Shown piece by piece: positions 17,587 through 27,051 of a stretch of 64,000 nt of DNA. Each line of letters begins with the position of its first letter. Position 1 is the stretch's first letter. The notes beneath the pieces were generated by a model. The model ran no database searches and had not been told where the DNA came from. It was given only the letters and a program-made list of their open reading frames with translations. The stretch covers positions 1 to 64,000 of the forward strand of contig NZ_JAIVMF010000017.1 of the NCBI RefSeq assembly GCF_020176715.1. The letters run 5' to 3'. Position numbers and translations under genes: made by a program. The DNA is from Stappia stellulata. GTDB taxonomy: Bacteria > Pseudomonadota > Alphaproteobacteria > Rhizobiales > Stappiaceae.

Positions 17587-18518
17587 TGCGCTGTCACGTC
17601 GATGGCGATGTCGGAGACCGGCTTGATCGTGTCGATCAGGCCCGCGTCCTTCAGGAAGGCCTCGAAACGCTGGTAGCGGCGGTGATCGAGGGCGGCCGGA
17701 CGCAGCGCAAAGCGCGGCAGCGTGTCGAACCAGGCGCGCTCGTTCAGTTCGTCCTGCAGTTCCTTGGCCGTGCCGGAATAGATGCGGAAGCTCTCTTCCG
17801 GATGGTTGATGATATATTGCGTCGCCCGCTCGGTCGCCTCGAGGAAGCGCGCGATCCTATCGGTGTCCATCAGCTCCGGATTGGCGACATAGATCAGTTC
17901 GTCATAGGTCGGCGTGCCCTCTTCCTCGATGAAGAAGCAGCGGCCCTTCACCCCCTCGATCTCCATCTGGTTCAGCTCGACATTGCGGTAGGCGCCGATC
18001 ACCGCGTCGACCTGGCCGGACATGACCGACGGCGACAGCGACCAGTTGACGTTGATCATCTCGATGTCGTCCATGGTCAGGCCGTGCTTCTTCAGGATCG
18101 CGACCATCAGCGCCTCCTCGACGCCGGCGACCGAATAGCCGACCTTGCGGCCCTTCAGGTCGGCGACCGTCTTGATCGGCCCGTCGTCTTTCACCATCAG
18201 GCAGTTGAGCGGCGAGGCGATCAGCGTGCCGACCCGCTTCAGCGGAAGACCTTCCGCCACCTGCAGATGGATCTGCGGCTGATAGGAGATGGCGAGGTCC
18301 GCCTTGCCGGCGGCCACCATCTTGGGCGGGGCGGAGGGATCGGCCGGGGCGATGATCTCGACCTCGAGACCCGCTTCCTCGAAATAGCCGAGCTCCTGCG
18401 CGACGATCACCGGACCGTGGTCGGGGTTGACGTACCAGTCGAGCAGCAGCGTCATCTTGTCGGCGGCGAGCGCCGGCGTGCTGATCAATATCGCTAAAAA
18501 CAGTGCCAGAATTCGCAT
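17583..18518 (-). CDS. thiY: Thiamine-pyrimidine precursor ABC substrate-binding protein (NMT1/THI5-like)
   Basis: From the ATG at 18518 the protein has 311 residues with a signal peptide ending near ISTPALA-A. The mature part starts DKMTLLLDWYVNPDHGPVIVAQELGYF, split here by family-conserved residues typical of the NMT1/THI5-like fold. It is the periplasmic receptor for formylaminopyrimidine-type compounds in ThiXYZ importers. It follows thiE by 38 bases. The longer open frame to 18764 overlaps thiE and is not used. Confidence 0.9.
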   Translation of the reverse strand: MRILALFLAILISTPALAADKMTLLLDWYVNPDHGPVIVAQELGYFEEAGLEVEIIAPADPSAPPKMVAAGKADLAISYQPQIHLQVAEGLPLKRVGTLIASPLNCLMVKDDGPIKTVADLKGRKVGYSVAGVEEALMVAILKKHGLTMDDIEMINVNWSLSPSVMSGQVDAVIGAYRNVELNQMEIEGVKGRCFFIEEEGTPTYDELIYVANPELMDTDRIARFLEATERATQYIINHPEESFRIYSGTAKELQDELNERAWFDTLPRFALRPAALDHRRYQRFEAFLKDAGLIDTIKPVSDIAIDVTAQ

Positions 18519-18556
18519 TTTTTGTGCCTCATCTTGTGAAAATTGCACGAGTTGCC

Positions 18557-19156
18557 TCAGCGCCGCGTCGCCGCGAGCCAGGCCCGGACCCGGCCTTCCG
18601 GGTCCTCGTTGAGGGTGATATCGGTGACGGCGGAGACGATGTCGGCGCCGGCGGCAAAGGCGCCGGGCGCGCGCTCCACGCTCATGCCGCCGATGGCGAC
18701 GAGCGGGATATCCCCGATGGCCGCCTTCCATTCGGTGAGCTTGTCGAGACCCTGCTCGGCCCATTTCATCTTCTTCAGGATCGTGGGATAGACCGGGCCA
18801 AGCGCGATGTAGTCGGGCCGCGCGGCAAGTGCCGTTTCAAGCTCGGCATGGTCGTGGCTGGAGAGCCCGAGACCGAGCCCCGCCTTGCGGATCGCGTCGA
18901 GATCGGCGTCTGCGAGGTCCTCCTGACCGAGATGGACGAAGCGGCAGCCCTCCTCGATGGCGATCCGCCAGAAGTCGTTGACGACCAGCAGGCAGTCATT
19001 CGCGCGGCAAAGCGCCTCCGCCTCGCGGATCTCGGCGCGGATTGCGTCCTCAGGCCGGTCCTTGATGCGCAGCTGCACCAGACGCACGCCGAGCGGAACG
19101 ATGCGCGCGACCCAGGCCGCGCTGTCGACGATGGGGTAGAAGGGATCGAGTTTCAT
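18557..19156 (-). CDS. thiE: Thiamine phosphate synthase
   Basis: The 199-residue TIM-barrel protein couples HMP diphosphate to the thiazole phosphate. VQLRIKD near residue 28, [11 protein letters not shown] near 60, HLGQEDL near 75, [11 protein letters not shown] near 119 and [10 protein letters not shown] near 150 are the substrate-binding loops of ThiE. It is somewhat short and begins directly with the first strand (YPIVDS), which is normal for the alphaproteobacterial form. It overlaps thiG by four bases. Confidence 0.93.
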   Translation of the reverse strand: MKLDPFYPIVDSAAWVARIVPLGVRLVQLRIKDRPEDAIRAEIREAEALCRANDCLLVVNDFWRIAIEEGCRFVHLGQEDLADADLDAIRKAGLGLGLSSHDHAELETALAARPDYIALGPVYPTILKKMKWAEQGLDKLTEWKAAIGDIPLVAIGGMSVERAPGAFAAGADIVSAVTDITLNEDPEGRVRAWLAATRR

Positions 19157-19926
19157 TCCAGAAACGCCTTACCGAGAACGGGGGTGGAGGGAGCCGCCAT
19201 GTCGCGCGGCTCCAGCGGATCGGCCTCGAAGGCGAGCCGGCCGGCCTCGACCGCGCGGGCGAAGGCATCGGCCATCTTGACCGGATCGCCGGCCTTGGCG
19301 ACCGCCGTGTTGAGGAGCACCGCGTCATAGCCGAGTTCCATCGCCGCGGCCGCATGCGAGGGCACGCCGAGACCGGCATCGACGATCAGCGGAATGTCCG
19401 GGAAATGCGCGCGCAGCGAGCGCAAGCCATAGACATTGTTGAGGCCGCGCGCGGAACCGATCGGCGCGCCCCAGGGCATCAGGACCTCGCAGCCGGCCTC
19501 GACCAGCCGTTCGGCGACGCCGAGATCCTCGGTGCAATAGGGAAAGACCTGGAAGCCGTCACCGGTGAGGATCCGCGCCGCCTCGACCAGACCGAAAACA
19601 TCGGGCTGGAGCGTGTCGGCGTCACTGATCACCTCAAGCTTGACCCAGGGCGTGCCGAAGACCTCGCGCGCCATTTGCGCCGTCGTGACCGCCTCCTTGA
19701 CCGTGTGGCAGCCGGCGGTATTGGGCAGCACGCGGATGCCGAGATCGCGGATGAAGCCCCAGAAATCCTGGCCTGCGCGGGCCGTGCCCGATTCCCGGCG
19801 CAGCGACACGGTAGCGATATCGCAACGCGCCGCGCGCACGGCATCGGCCATGATCGCCGGCGAGGGATAGAGCGCGGTGCCGAGCAGCAGCCGGCTTTCG
19901 ACCGCGTGACCGTAGAGCTTGAGCAT
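19153..19926 (-). CDS. thiG: Thiazole synthase
   Basis: The 257-residue ThiG builds the thiazole phosphate from DXP, dehydroglycine and sulfur carried on ThiS. Visible marks are [13 protein letters not shown] near residue 11, [15 protein letters not shown] near 70, KLEVISD near 97, [15 protein letters not shown] near 145 and the phosphate-binding [17 protein letters not shown] near 182. It lies three bases after thiS. Together thiO, thiS and thiG form the glycine-oxidase route to thiazole. Confidence 0.96.
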   Translation of the reverse strand: MLKLYGHAVESRLLLGTALYPSPAIMADAVRAARCDIATVSLRRESGTARAGQDFWGFIRDLGIRVLPNTAGCHTVKEAVTTAQMAREVFGTPWVKLEVISDADTLQPDVFGLVEAARILTGDGFQVFPYCTEDLGVAERLVEAGCEVLMPWGAPIGSARGLNNVYGLRSLRAHFPDIPLIVDAGLGVPSHAAAAMELGYDAVLLNTAVAKAGDPVKMADAFARAVEAGRLAFEADPLEPRDMAAPSTPVLGKAFLE

Positions 19927-19929
19927 GCC

Positions 19930-20127
19930 TCAGCCTCCCTGCATGGGCGCGAGGATCTCGACCCGGTCGCCATCGGCGACGGCCGTTTCGCCCCGCGCCT
20001 CGGCCGGCACGAAATCGCCGTTGAGCGCGGTGGCGACGATGGCGTCGCCATAGCCGAGATCGGTCAGGAGCGCCGCCAGCGAAACCGGCGCAAGGTCATG
20101 CGGTTTGCCGTTGACGATGATGCTCAT
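19930..20127 (-). CDS. thiS: Sulfur carrier protein ThiS
   Basis: A 65-residue ubiquitin-like protein that ends in the required Gly-Gly (APMQGG), onto which sulfur is loaded as a thiocarboxylate. The start at 20127 overlaps the end of thiO by 32 bases, an unusually long overlap for this operon. It is transcribed between thiO and thiG. Confidence 0.95.
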   Translation of the reverse strand: MSIIVNGKPHDLAPVSLAALLTDLGYGDAIVATALNGDFVPAEARGETAVADGDRVEILAPMQGG

Positions 20128-21109
20128 GGAAAAACTCCGGTTGGGAGGAAGGATCGGAAACAAGGCCCGCCGCCTGCGCGGCGAGCGCGGGAGCCAGCAG
20201 AAAGCCGTGGCGATAGGCGCCATTGGCGCGGATAATCCGGCCCTCGCGCGTCAGGCGGGGCAGGTTGTCGGGAAAGGACGGGCGCACGTCGACGCCGATT
20301 TCCAGGATCTCGGCCTCCGCGAAGGCCGGATGCAGCGCATAGGCGCCGCCGAGAAGCTCCATCATGGCGCGGGCGGAGATGCGGTCGCGCTCGTCGCTTT
20401 CGATCATCGTCGCGCCGACCATGAAGACGCCCTCGCCGCGCGGCACGATGTAGAGCGGAATGCGCGGATGCAGCAGCCGCACGGGACGCGACAGCGCGAC
20501 CTCCGCCGTGCGCAGCACCAGCATCTCGCCCTTGACGCCGCGCAGGTCGCTGAAGCCGGACCGCGCCGCAAAGCCGCGCGCATCGACGACGACATCGCCC
20601 GGCGCGGTTTCGGGATCGCGGTCCTCGCCGTAGCGAACCCGCGTGCCGGCCTCCGCCAGCCGCTGCCGCAGTCCGGCTAGGGCCGCGCGCGGGTCCAGAT
20701 GGCCCTCGCCTGCAAAGAACAGCGCCTGACGGAAGCGCCCGGCGAGATCGGGTTCCAGCTCCGCGATCAGCTCGCCGTCGATCTTCTCGGCATTTCGCGT
20801 GCGGCGCTCGAACCGGCGAAGGTCGGCTGCATCGCGCGCCGGCGCGACCACCAGACTGCCGTTGCGCGCGACACCGTCGACGCGCTCCGCCCACCAGTCG
20901 AGCGCCTCTGCGCCGAGCCGTTCGACCGGCTCTTCCGCGCTTTCGCCCTCGCACCAAGGCGCGAGCATGCCGCCTGCCCACCAGGAACAGGAGGCCGGAC
21001 CCGGCCCCTCGCCCCGGTCGTAGACCGTGACGTCATGGCCGGCTTCCGTCATGGCCGTGGCGCAGGCGAGGCCAATGACGCCGGCGCCGATGACCGAGAC
21101 CTGCGTCAT
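20096..21109 (-). CDS. thiO: Glycine oxidase
   Basis: The ATG at 21109 overlaps the thiD stop as ATGA and gives 337 residues. The FAD-binding VIGAGVIGLACATAM begins at residue 5; SWWAGGMLAPWCEGE near 41 and the C-terminal NGAYRHGFLLAPALA are typical of ThiO. The enzyme oxidises glycine to the imine used by ThiG. The last ~11 codons overlap thiS, and the C-terminal tail is histidine/glutamine-rich, so it may have been extended by loss of an earlier stop. Confidence 0.93.
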   Translation of the reverse strand: MTQVSVIGAGVIGLACATAMTEAGHDVTVYDRGEGPGPASCSWWAGGMLAPWCEGESAEEPVERLGAEALDWWAERVDGVARNGSLVVAPARDAADLRRFERRTRNAEKIDGELIAELEPDLAGRFRQALFFAGEGHLDPRAALAGLRQRLAEAGTRVRYGEDRDPETAPGDVVVDARGFAARSGFSDLRGVKGEMLVLRTAEVALSRPVRLLHPRIPLYIVPRGEGVFMVGATMIESDERDRISARAMMELLGGAYALHPAFAEAEILEIGVDVRPSFPDNLPRLTREGRIIRANGAYRHGFLLAPALAAQAAGLVSDPSSQPEFFHEHHRQRQTA

Positions 21110-21972
21110 GCGCGCCCCCACTGGCGATAGAAGTGATGCACCGGGCCATGGCCCGACCCCACCCGCAGCTCGTCGGCGCAGGAAATCGCGCCATGCAGAT
21201 AGGCATGGGCATCGCGCACGGCCTGCGGGAGATCGGCCCCCTTCGCCAGCGCCGCAGCGATCGCCGCCGACAGGGTGCAGCCGGTGCCATGGGTGTTTTT
21301 GGTCTCCAGCCGCCGCGCCTTGAGTTTGAGCGAGGGTAGATCGCCGGCGATCAAGAGATCGGTGCAGACCGCCCCTTGCGCATGTCCGCCCTTCATCAGG
21401 ACAGCCGGGCCGAGGGCTGCAAGCGCGCGCCCCTGACGTTCGGCGGCGGCAAGATCCGTCGCGGCCTTTTCACCCAGCAGGAGTGCGGCCTCCGGCAGGT
21501 TGGGGGTCATCAGCGTGGCGCGCGGCACCAGAATGTCGCGCACTGCCGCCACCGCCTCGGGACGCAGCAATGCCGCGCCGGACTTGGCGACCATCACCGG
21601 ATCGAGCACAACCGGCCCCCTGTAGCCGCCCAGCGCCCCGGCGACCGTCTCGACGATCTCCGGCGAGGAGAGCATGCCGATCTTCACCGCCGCGACATTC
21701 AGATCGTCGAGCACGGCGGCGATCTGGCCGGCGACGACATCAAGCGGAATGTCGTGAATGTGGGTAACGGCCCGCGTGTTTTGCGCCGTGATCGCCGTGA
21801 TCGCGCTGGCGCCATAAACGCCAAGTGCCGAAAATGCCTTGAGGTCGGCCTGAATGCCGGCGCCGCCGCCGCTGTCGGAGCCGGCGATGGTCAGCGCGAT
21901 CGCGGGCGGTGCCTGTTTGCCGGCGCCGTGGTGCCCGGTCTCCGCAGTGCCGTCGCGTGTCGTCGCGTCCAT
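21106..21972 (-). CDS. thiD: Hydroxymethylpyrimidine/phosphomethylpyrimidine kinase
   Basis: The 288-residue protein has a ~25-residue polar N-terminal extension before the ThiD fold begins at LTIAGSDSGGGAGIQADLK. KIGMLSS near residue 95, LDPVMVAKSG near 120, and the ATP-site THGTGCTLSAAIAA near 235 are intact. It phosphorylates HMP twice and is the first gene behind the TPP riboswitch. The ATG at 21972 is kept as start, but a start closer to the conserved domain cannot be excluded. Confidence 0.94.
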   Translation of the reverse strand: MDATTRDGTAETGHHGAGKQAPPAIALTIAGSDSGGGAGIQADLKAFSALGVYGASAITAITAQNTRAVTHIHDIPLDVVAGQIAAVLDDLNVAAVKIGMLSSPEIVETVAGALGGYRGPVVLDPVMVAKSGAALLRPEAVAAVRDILVPRATLMTPNLPEAALLLGEKAATDLAAAERQGRALAALGPAVLMKGGHAQGAVCTDLLIAGDLPSLKLKARRLETKNTHGTGCTLSAAIAAALAKGADLPQAVRDAHAYLHGAISCADELRVGSGHGPVHHFYRQWGRA

Positions 21973-22111
21973 GTCTCACCCGCTCTCCCGGCGTCGCGCG
22001 GGGCAAGCCTTCAGCGCAACGCAAACCGATGGTCGCGATCCGGAACAGGTATTTGGCGAAAAGGGAGATCCGAAAGACCGCTTGAGACTGCGGCCATGCG
22101 CCGGGTGGCGC

Positions 22112-22203
22112 TTCATTCGTTCCCTCCGCCGGCACGACCCGGATCAGGTTCAGTGGGTTGACGCAGGTTCGCGTCTCTCAGCCCCGAGGGGCACCCCAAC
22201 GAA
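22112..22203 (-). promoter_or_regulatory. TPP riboswitch (THI element)
   Basis: Read on the minus strand, the conserved aptamer parts appear in order: GGGGTGCCC with its pairing partner (about 22199-22181), the CTGAGA T-loop (22176-22181), TGAACCTGATCC (22141-22152) and GGAGGGAAC (22119-22127). These are the pyrimidine- and diphosphate-sensor arms of TPP aptamers. It lies 139 bases upstream of thiD, the first of nine collinear thiamine genes, which it should switch off when TPP is plentiful. Whether it acts on translation or termination was not resolved. Confidence 0.95.
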
Positions 22204-22270
22204 ATCGAAGGCGACGATAGGAGACGTCTGCGGGCGGGTCAAGCGGTGTGAAGGCAGGGCTGCGCTGCAC

Positions 22271-23503
22271 TCAGTCGGAGGCCCCAAGTGCTGCGGTCAG
22301 GTCCGGAATGTGTTTCCTGAAGGGAAAGAAGCCCTTGGTGGCGAGCGGCCAGGCGCGGGCGTCATAGGCGCGCATCTCCTGAACGAAGGAAATGCCGTCC
22401 TGCGCGAGCGCCCGCGCGATGCGATCCGCCAGCTCGCGCCCCGGACCGACCGGAACATGACGGGCAACCACGCGGTCGAGAGCATGGTCGCGCGCCCAGT
22501 CGCGCACGGCCTCGTCAATGCCATGCGGCACCATCACCTGATCGCGCAAGCGCGCGCCGGGTACCGAGAGCCGCGACAGGCTGTCGTCCAGCACGGCCGC
22601 GACGAAATCCTGCACCTGCCCCGAGACCGGAACGTCCGAGCGCAAGGCGGCGCTGGACGCGGCCGCCACCGCGACCGGCGCGACACGATCCGACAGGCAC
22701 TGCACGTCGACATCGTCGTCGAAGACGAGAAGCCCGGTCCGACCGCCGTCCTTCCCGAGCCTTGGACCAGGTGAAATCGGCCGCGGCACGGGCGGCAGCG
22801 GGCCGTCGAGCGGCAGCGCCTCTTGCGCCAGCTGCCCTTGCGGGTTGAAACGCTCGCCGGTGTGGGCCGCAATGTTGTCGGCGCGCGCCAGATAGGTCTT
22901 GCCACGCGTCTGCAGCCCGCCGACCCAGCGCCAGGACAGGGTGTTGGAGGCGGGATCGCCGTCGAGCAGATGGCGCAGGAAGAAGTCCGCGCCCAGCTCC
23001 CACGGCAGTTTCAGCGTGAAGATCCAGATCGAGGCAAACCACATCCGCGCGTGATTGTGCAGATAGCCGGTCCCGGTCAGCTCGCGCACCCAATGGTCGA
23101 AACAGTCGATCCCGGTGCGCGCGCCTTCCGCGCTGGCCAGACGCCCGGCAAGGCTGGCATTCCCGCCGGCTTGCGCCCGCGCGGCCTCGCGCGCGGCGCA
23201 ATAATCGTCCCAGACGCCCGGGCGAAGCTCGAGCCAGCCCTTCCAATAGGTGCGCCAGAAGACTTCCTGAATGAATTTTTCCGCAGGCCCCTCGCCGTGC
23301 CGGTCGACGGCGGCGCGCACCAGTTCAGCCTCGGTGACGACGCGGTGGCGAACGTAGGGAGAAAGCCTGGAGACATGCGCGGGCGCATCGGGACCGGGGT
23401 CGTGATTGCGCAGCTTGGCGTAAGATTTACCCGCGTGCGGAAGAAACGCCGCAAGCCGCGCCGTCGCCTCCGCACGCGTCGGGGGAAAAAGGTTCAAACT
23501 CAC
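22271..23503 (-). CDS. Photolyase/cryptochrome-related FAD-binding protein with C-terminal Rossmann-like part
   Basis: The GTG at 23503 overlaps the upstream small gene's stop as GTGA and gives 410 residues. Residues about 15-220 match the FAD-binding domain of DNA photolyases, including the successive blocks LHNHARMWFASIW, LGADFFLRHLLDGDPASNT and WRWVGGLQTRGKTYLA. The usual N-terminal antenna domain is missing. Residues about 255-410 instead resemble an antenna-type alpha/beta fold and end with KGFFPFRKHIP, similar to the linker normally at the end of the N-terminal domain. This suggests a swapped domain order. DNA repair or light sensing are possible roles. Confidence 0.7.
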   Translation of the reverse strand: MSLNLFPPTRAEATARLAAFLPHAGKSYAKLRNHDPGPDAPAHVSRLSPYVRHRVVTEAELVRAAVDRHGEGPAEKFIQEVFWRTYWKGWLELRPGVWDDYCAAREAARAQAGGNASLAGRLASAEGARTGIDCFDHWVRELTGTGYLHNHARMWFASIWIFTLKLPWELGADFFLRHLLDGDPASNTLSWRWVGGLQTRGKTYLARADNIAAHTGERFNPQGQLAQEALPLDGPLPPVPRPISPGPRLGKDGGRTGLLVFDDDVDVQCLSDRVAPVAVAAASSAALRSDVPVSGQVQDFVAAVLDDSLSRLSVPGARLRDQVMVPHGIDEAVRDWARDHALDRVVARHVPVGPGRELADRIARALAQDGISFVQEMRAYDARAWPLATKGFFPFRKHIPDLTAALGASD

Positions 23504-23700
23504 GCCCGCGCGCCGTCCTCCAGACGGATCGGGGTGCTGCGCAGCGCCTCCATGGTGGCGGCATAGAGGCCGATTTCCTCGGCCCGCCTGGCGAGCGCTG
23601 CGGCTTCCTTCATCAGGCCCGCCTTGCGCAGGTAGCCGGCCTGAAGCGTCAGCATGCGCGACAGATCGCGCGATGTGTGGGGATTTCGAAACCCGGTCAT
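23500..23700 (-). CDS. Small hypothetical protein coupled to the photolyase-like gene
   Basis: This 66-residue protein has two predicted amphipathic helices, with a repeated Leu/Ala pattern (MLTLQAGYLRKAGLMKEAAA region, residues about 16-35) suggestive of a helical hairpin. Its stop overlaps the GTG start of the photolyase-like gene by four bases, so the two are translationally coupled. I do not recognise the family. Confidence 0.6.
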   Translation of the reverse strand: MTGFRNPHTSRDLSRMLTLQAGYLRKAGLMKEAAALARRAEEIGLYAATMEALRSTPIRLEDGARA

Positions 23701-23888
23701 CCTGTCCTCCCGTTTTGGATAGCCGGTTTACGCCGGCGGAGCCGAACCGGTTTCGCCCCGCGACAATTTGGCAGTCGCGCCTGCGGGTCGGAGGCGCGAC
23801 CGGCGGCAATGCGCCGGCGACCCTGGGCAGCGGGTACAGTGTCTCAGGCACCGTGCCTGCGGGCTTGTCGAGGGTACCGCCACTCCCG

Positions 23889-24020
23889 CGTCATACCGGG
23901 CAAGGCGAAGCTGCGATCCGGTATCGGGAGCCAAAGGCCCGGTCGTCTTCACGGGGCAAGAGCTGAAACGTCGTGCCTCGCCGATCCCGGATCTGCGCTT
24001 TCGCTCCGTCCGGGATGACG
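23889..24020. repeat. Dispersed intergenic palindromic repeat, copy B
   Basis: It begins CGTCATACCGGGCAAG, contains CCGGTATCGGGAGCCAAAGG split by one base from copy A's order, and ends CCGGGATGACGAC. It fills the middle of the 364-base gap between the small gene at 23700 and the lipoprotein gene at 24065. No gene is seen in the rest of that gap. Confidence 0.75.
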
Positions 24021-24064
24021 ACCTGATGTTTCGTGTCAGATCGGCGCACACCATTGAGAAATCG

Positions 24065-25342
24065 TCATTCTTTCCATCCCTGTTCAACAGGCTCGCCGCT
24101 TTTGCTCACGCCCGTGGAAACCGCTCGAAAGACAACAAAAGCGTCGATATCAGCAATAAAAAAACGCTCCAACGTTCGAATTGCCAGCCAGAGCTGTGAC
24201 CCATCCAAACGCGCGACGGTGACGCCATTCGGTGTGACGTCGCGAAGAAAATTTGCTTTGGCCCAAACCCAGTGGCGGCGTTCCGGATGAAGAGCCTCAT
24301 AGTTGCATCCCGCCAGGCCGGAGCGCTGCAGATCGATATAAAGCCCTTCAGGCGTATGGATGACCGGGTGGGCCGTGTCGAAAAACGCGAACCGGCCGAC
24401 CTCTTCCCGGTCCCGGTCCGAGACATAACCGATCGGAAAAAGGCTTTGCCCGTTCCCTCTTCCTCTTCGGGAGGTCGGTATATGCTCTCTAAACGCGTCA
24501 TTGAGGTCGTCCGACAATCGGTAGGCCGTATTCTCATCTTTTCTCAGCGTCTCCACCCACTGCTCGACCCCGGGCACACGCGTCCATTCTTCTCGCGGAA
24601 TGACCCAGGCCGCCAAGCAATAGGTGCCAATGCGCGGCTTACCACGACGCCCCTGCCATTTGGCGAAGCGATCGCGGTAGATCTTCGTGCCGTGGATGAC
24701 CTTGCTGTCTTCGGGAAAGAAAAACGGCGTGAGATCGGGGCTTTCCAGGCGCGCCCGGCGCTCCGAGGCTTCGAAGGCCGCTTCATCCACCTTTTCCGGC
24801 GGATGGGCACGGACGAACTCTATCCGTCCGTGCCTGCCCGACAGGGCCCGCTCGCTGATGTGGTATTCGATGTTGGCGAAACGCTCGGGATCCTCGACCC
24901 ACAGGATCGGCAGCCTGGAGTCGGGCTTGAGCGTGCGGTGAGCCTCGGTGAACGGCGCCGCCGCTTCCCAGTCATCGACCGTCTTGCCTTCCCATGTGCG
25001 ACCTTCATCGTCCAGAGCAGCCCAGAAACAGGCGGATATCACAGGCACATAGACAGCCGCTGCGCTATCTGGAACCTTCGCGCCGATGACCGGCGGACTG
25101 ATATATGTTCTGCTGAAAGTCGCACTTGGCGCCACGGTCGAGCCCGTCACGAACTCTCCCGTGCATTTGATCACCCGCTCGATGGTGACCGGCTTGCCGT
25201 CGACCTTCACATCCACCGCAAACCGGTAATAGGCGGGATATGCGGGATTTTCCGAAACGCACGCGGCAAGGCCGAGCGCGAGAAAAACGACGGCCACAGC
25301 CTGCCGACGCAATCGCAAGACCCGATCTGAAAAACCCGCCAC
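24065..25342 (-). CDS. Hypothetical lipoprotein
   Basis: The 425-residue protein starts at a GTG (25342) and has a lipoprotein signal peptide with lipobox LGLAAC at about residues 23-28. The lipidated cysteine is followed by a non-Asp residue, so it should go to the outer membrane. The remainder is soluble and fairly rich in charged and aromatic residues; no enzymatic motif was recognised. Two alanine-rich segments aside, it does not look low-complexity, and codon use is slightly less GC-biased than its neighbours. It lies alone between a repeat-bearing gap and the M20 peptidase gene. Confidence 0.75.
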   Translation of the reverse strand: MAGFSDRVLRLRRQAVAVVFLALGLAACVSENPAYPAYYRFAVDVKVDGKPVTIERVIKCTGEFVTGSTVAPSATFSRTYISPPVIGAKVPDSAAAVYVPVISACFWAALDDEGRTWEGKTVDDWEAAAPFTEAHRTLKPDSRLPILWVEDPERFANIEYHISERALSGRHGRIEFVRAHPPEKVDEAAFEASERRARLESPDLTPFFFPEDSKVIHGTKIYRDRFAKWQGRRGKPRIGTYCLAAWVIPREEWTRVPGVEQWVETLRKDENTAYRLSDDLNDAFREHIPTSRRGRGNGQSLFPIGYVSDRDREEVGRFAFFDTAHPVIHTPEGLYIDLQRSGLAGCNYEALHPERRHWVWAKANFLRDVTPNGVTVARLDGSQLWLAIRTLERFFIADIDAFVVFRAVSTGVSKSGEPVEQGWKE

Positions 25343-25440
25343 CGACGCACCCGTAAAACGCGAAAAACCGAAATCTCTCGCGTTTTACGGCCTGTTGCGC
25401 CTTGCGTCGAGCGCGGGTGCGGCTTTGCCTTAACCCGGCG

Positions 25441-26835
25441 TTACGACGGCGCTTTCGCCGAGCGCTCGCCGATGTCCCAAAAGAGCCCCGCCATCAGTTG
25501 CAGCGCCTCGCGGCAGGTGGACTGGATGACATGCTCGTTGGGCGCATGCTGGGAGCAGCCGCGATAGGAATGCGGCACCCAGACGGTGGGCAGGCCGAGC
25601 ACCTCGGAAAAGGTGTCGTTGGGCAGCGAGCCTGCGAGATTGGGCAGGATATGCGGAGGTTGGCCGGCGGTCTTTTCCAGCGAGGCGGCGACGAAACCGA
25701 CCCATGGGTTCGACGGATCGAGCCGGGTCGCGCGGAAGAACACCCGGTCCGCCGGGGTGATCTCCACCATGTCGAAGCCTTCCCGGTCGAGATGGCGGCG
25801 CAGCGCGGGGAGAATGTCATCCGGGTCGGTGCCGACCACATAGCGCAGCTGGCAATGGGCGCGGGCCTCGCCCGAGATCGCGTTGACGGGTGCTTCCGGC
25901 ACGCCGCTCGTCATCGCCAGCACCGCGAAGGAATTCCAGCCGAAGACGCGTTCCGCCGGCGTCAGGTCCGGCTCGCCCCAGTCAGGATCGACCTTCGGTC
26001 CGTCGCCGCCATCGACCGGCAGGCCCTTGAGCGTGGCGCGGATCTCCGGCGTCAGGCTGGTCGGCCGCCACTCGGGAACGCGGATCGATCCGCGCCGGTC
26101 GACGATGGCCGCGATTGCATGCGCCAGGATCGTCGCCGGATCGGCGAGCGCCCCGCCCCAGTTGCCGGAGTGATGCGCGCCGTCGCGCAGATGCACCTTG
26201 AGATCGAAGTTCACGCCGCCGCGCGAGCCCATGAACATCGTCGCGCGGTCGGGTTCCAGACGCGGCCCGTCGGAGGCGATAAGCACGTCGGCGGCGAAGC
26301 GCTCGCGGTTCTCCGCGAAAAGCTTTGCCAGACCCGGCGAGCCGGTTTCCTCCGACATTTCCAGAACGATCTTGACGTTGAAGCCGAGCGCGCCGCGCGC
26401 CTCAAGCACCGCTTCCAGCGCGGAAAGATTGATCAGGTGCTGGCCCTTGTTGTCGGCCGTGCCGCGCCCGTAGAGCCGGTCGCCCTCCTCCACCAGCTTG
26501 AAGGGATGCAGCCCCGCGCGCCACTGCTCTGTCTGGGCGCGGATGACATCGCCGTGGCCATAGGTGAAGACGGTCTCCAGCGCGGGATCCTCGATCCGCT
26601 CGCCGTACAAGAGCGGGCCGCCGCGCGGATCGGGGTTTTCCATCACCTCGCAGGCAAAGCCGAGCCGCTCCAGCCAGGGACGGGCCAGTTCGTCGATGTA
26701 GCGGCGCAGTTCGGCTGCCTGCGACGGGTCCTGGCTCTCCGTCTCGAAGGCGACCAGCCGCTGGAGATCCGTGCGAAACCCGCCGTCGTCGAAATAGCGC
26801 GCTGCCCGCGCCACCGCCTCGTCCCGTGTCGTCAT
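25441..26835 (-). CDS. M20-family metallopeptidase (dipeptidase/deacylase)
   Basis: The 464-residue enzyme has the two-zinc M20 active site: the histidine in TYGHGDV near residue 93, [12 protein letters not shown] near 125 with the bridging aspartate, catalytic glutamates in SEETGSPG near 160, aspartate in ASDGPRL, and the C-terminal histidine in SQHAPNEH near 432. The bacterial dimerisation domain lies between. Such enzymes cleave dipeptides or N-acyl amino acids in the cytoplasm. It appears to be a single-gene unit. Confidence 0.9.
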   Translation of the reverse strand: MTTRDEAVARAARYFDDGGFRTDLQRLVAFETESQDPSQAAELRRYIDELARPWLERLGFACEVMENPDPRGGPLLYGERIEDPALETVFTYGHGDVIRAQTEQWRAGLHPFKLVEEGDRLYGRGTADNKGQHLINLSALEAVLEARGALGFNVKIVLEMSEETGSPGLAKLFAENRERFAADVLIASDGPRLEPDRATMFMGSRGGVNFDLKVHLRDGAHHSGNWGGALADPATILAHAIAAIVDRRGSIRVPEWRPTSLTPEIRATLKGLPVDGGDGPKVDPDWGEPDLTPAERVFGWNSFAVLAMTSGVPEAPVNAISGEARAHCQLRYVVGTDPDDILPALRRHLDREGFDMVEITPADRVFFRATRLDPSNPWVGFVAASLEKTAGQPPHILPNLAGSLPNDTFSEVLGLPTVWVPHSYRGCSQHAPNEHVIQSTCREALQLMAGLFWDIGERSAKAPS

Positions 26836-27051
26836 GTCCCGGTGTCTCCCCGCGCGCTGTCTTCGATTGCGGGCAAAGCTAAAGCGTTTTCAGGCGCTTG
26901 GAAACACGTGAGACGACTGCCTCAAATTTACGCAGCGTCACATTTGTCGCAATCGCGCAGGGATGCGACGCTGCGACGACGATTGCGCAGCCCTGTCCGT
27001 GCCAGGGCTGGATGCTGAGAAACGCGCGCGAGCGGGACAAGGACGGGTCAC

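Noticed and set aside
22271-23851. 526-residue start for the photolyase-like gene
   Set aside because: Residues before the GTG at 23503 overlap the small coupled gene in another frame and show no photolyase similarity.
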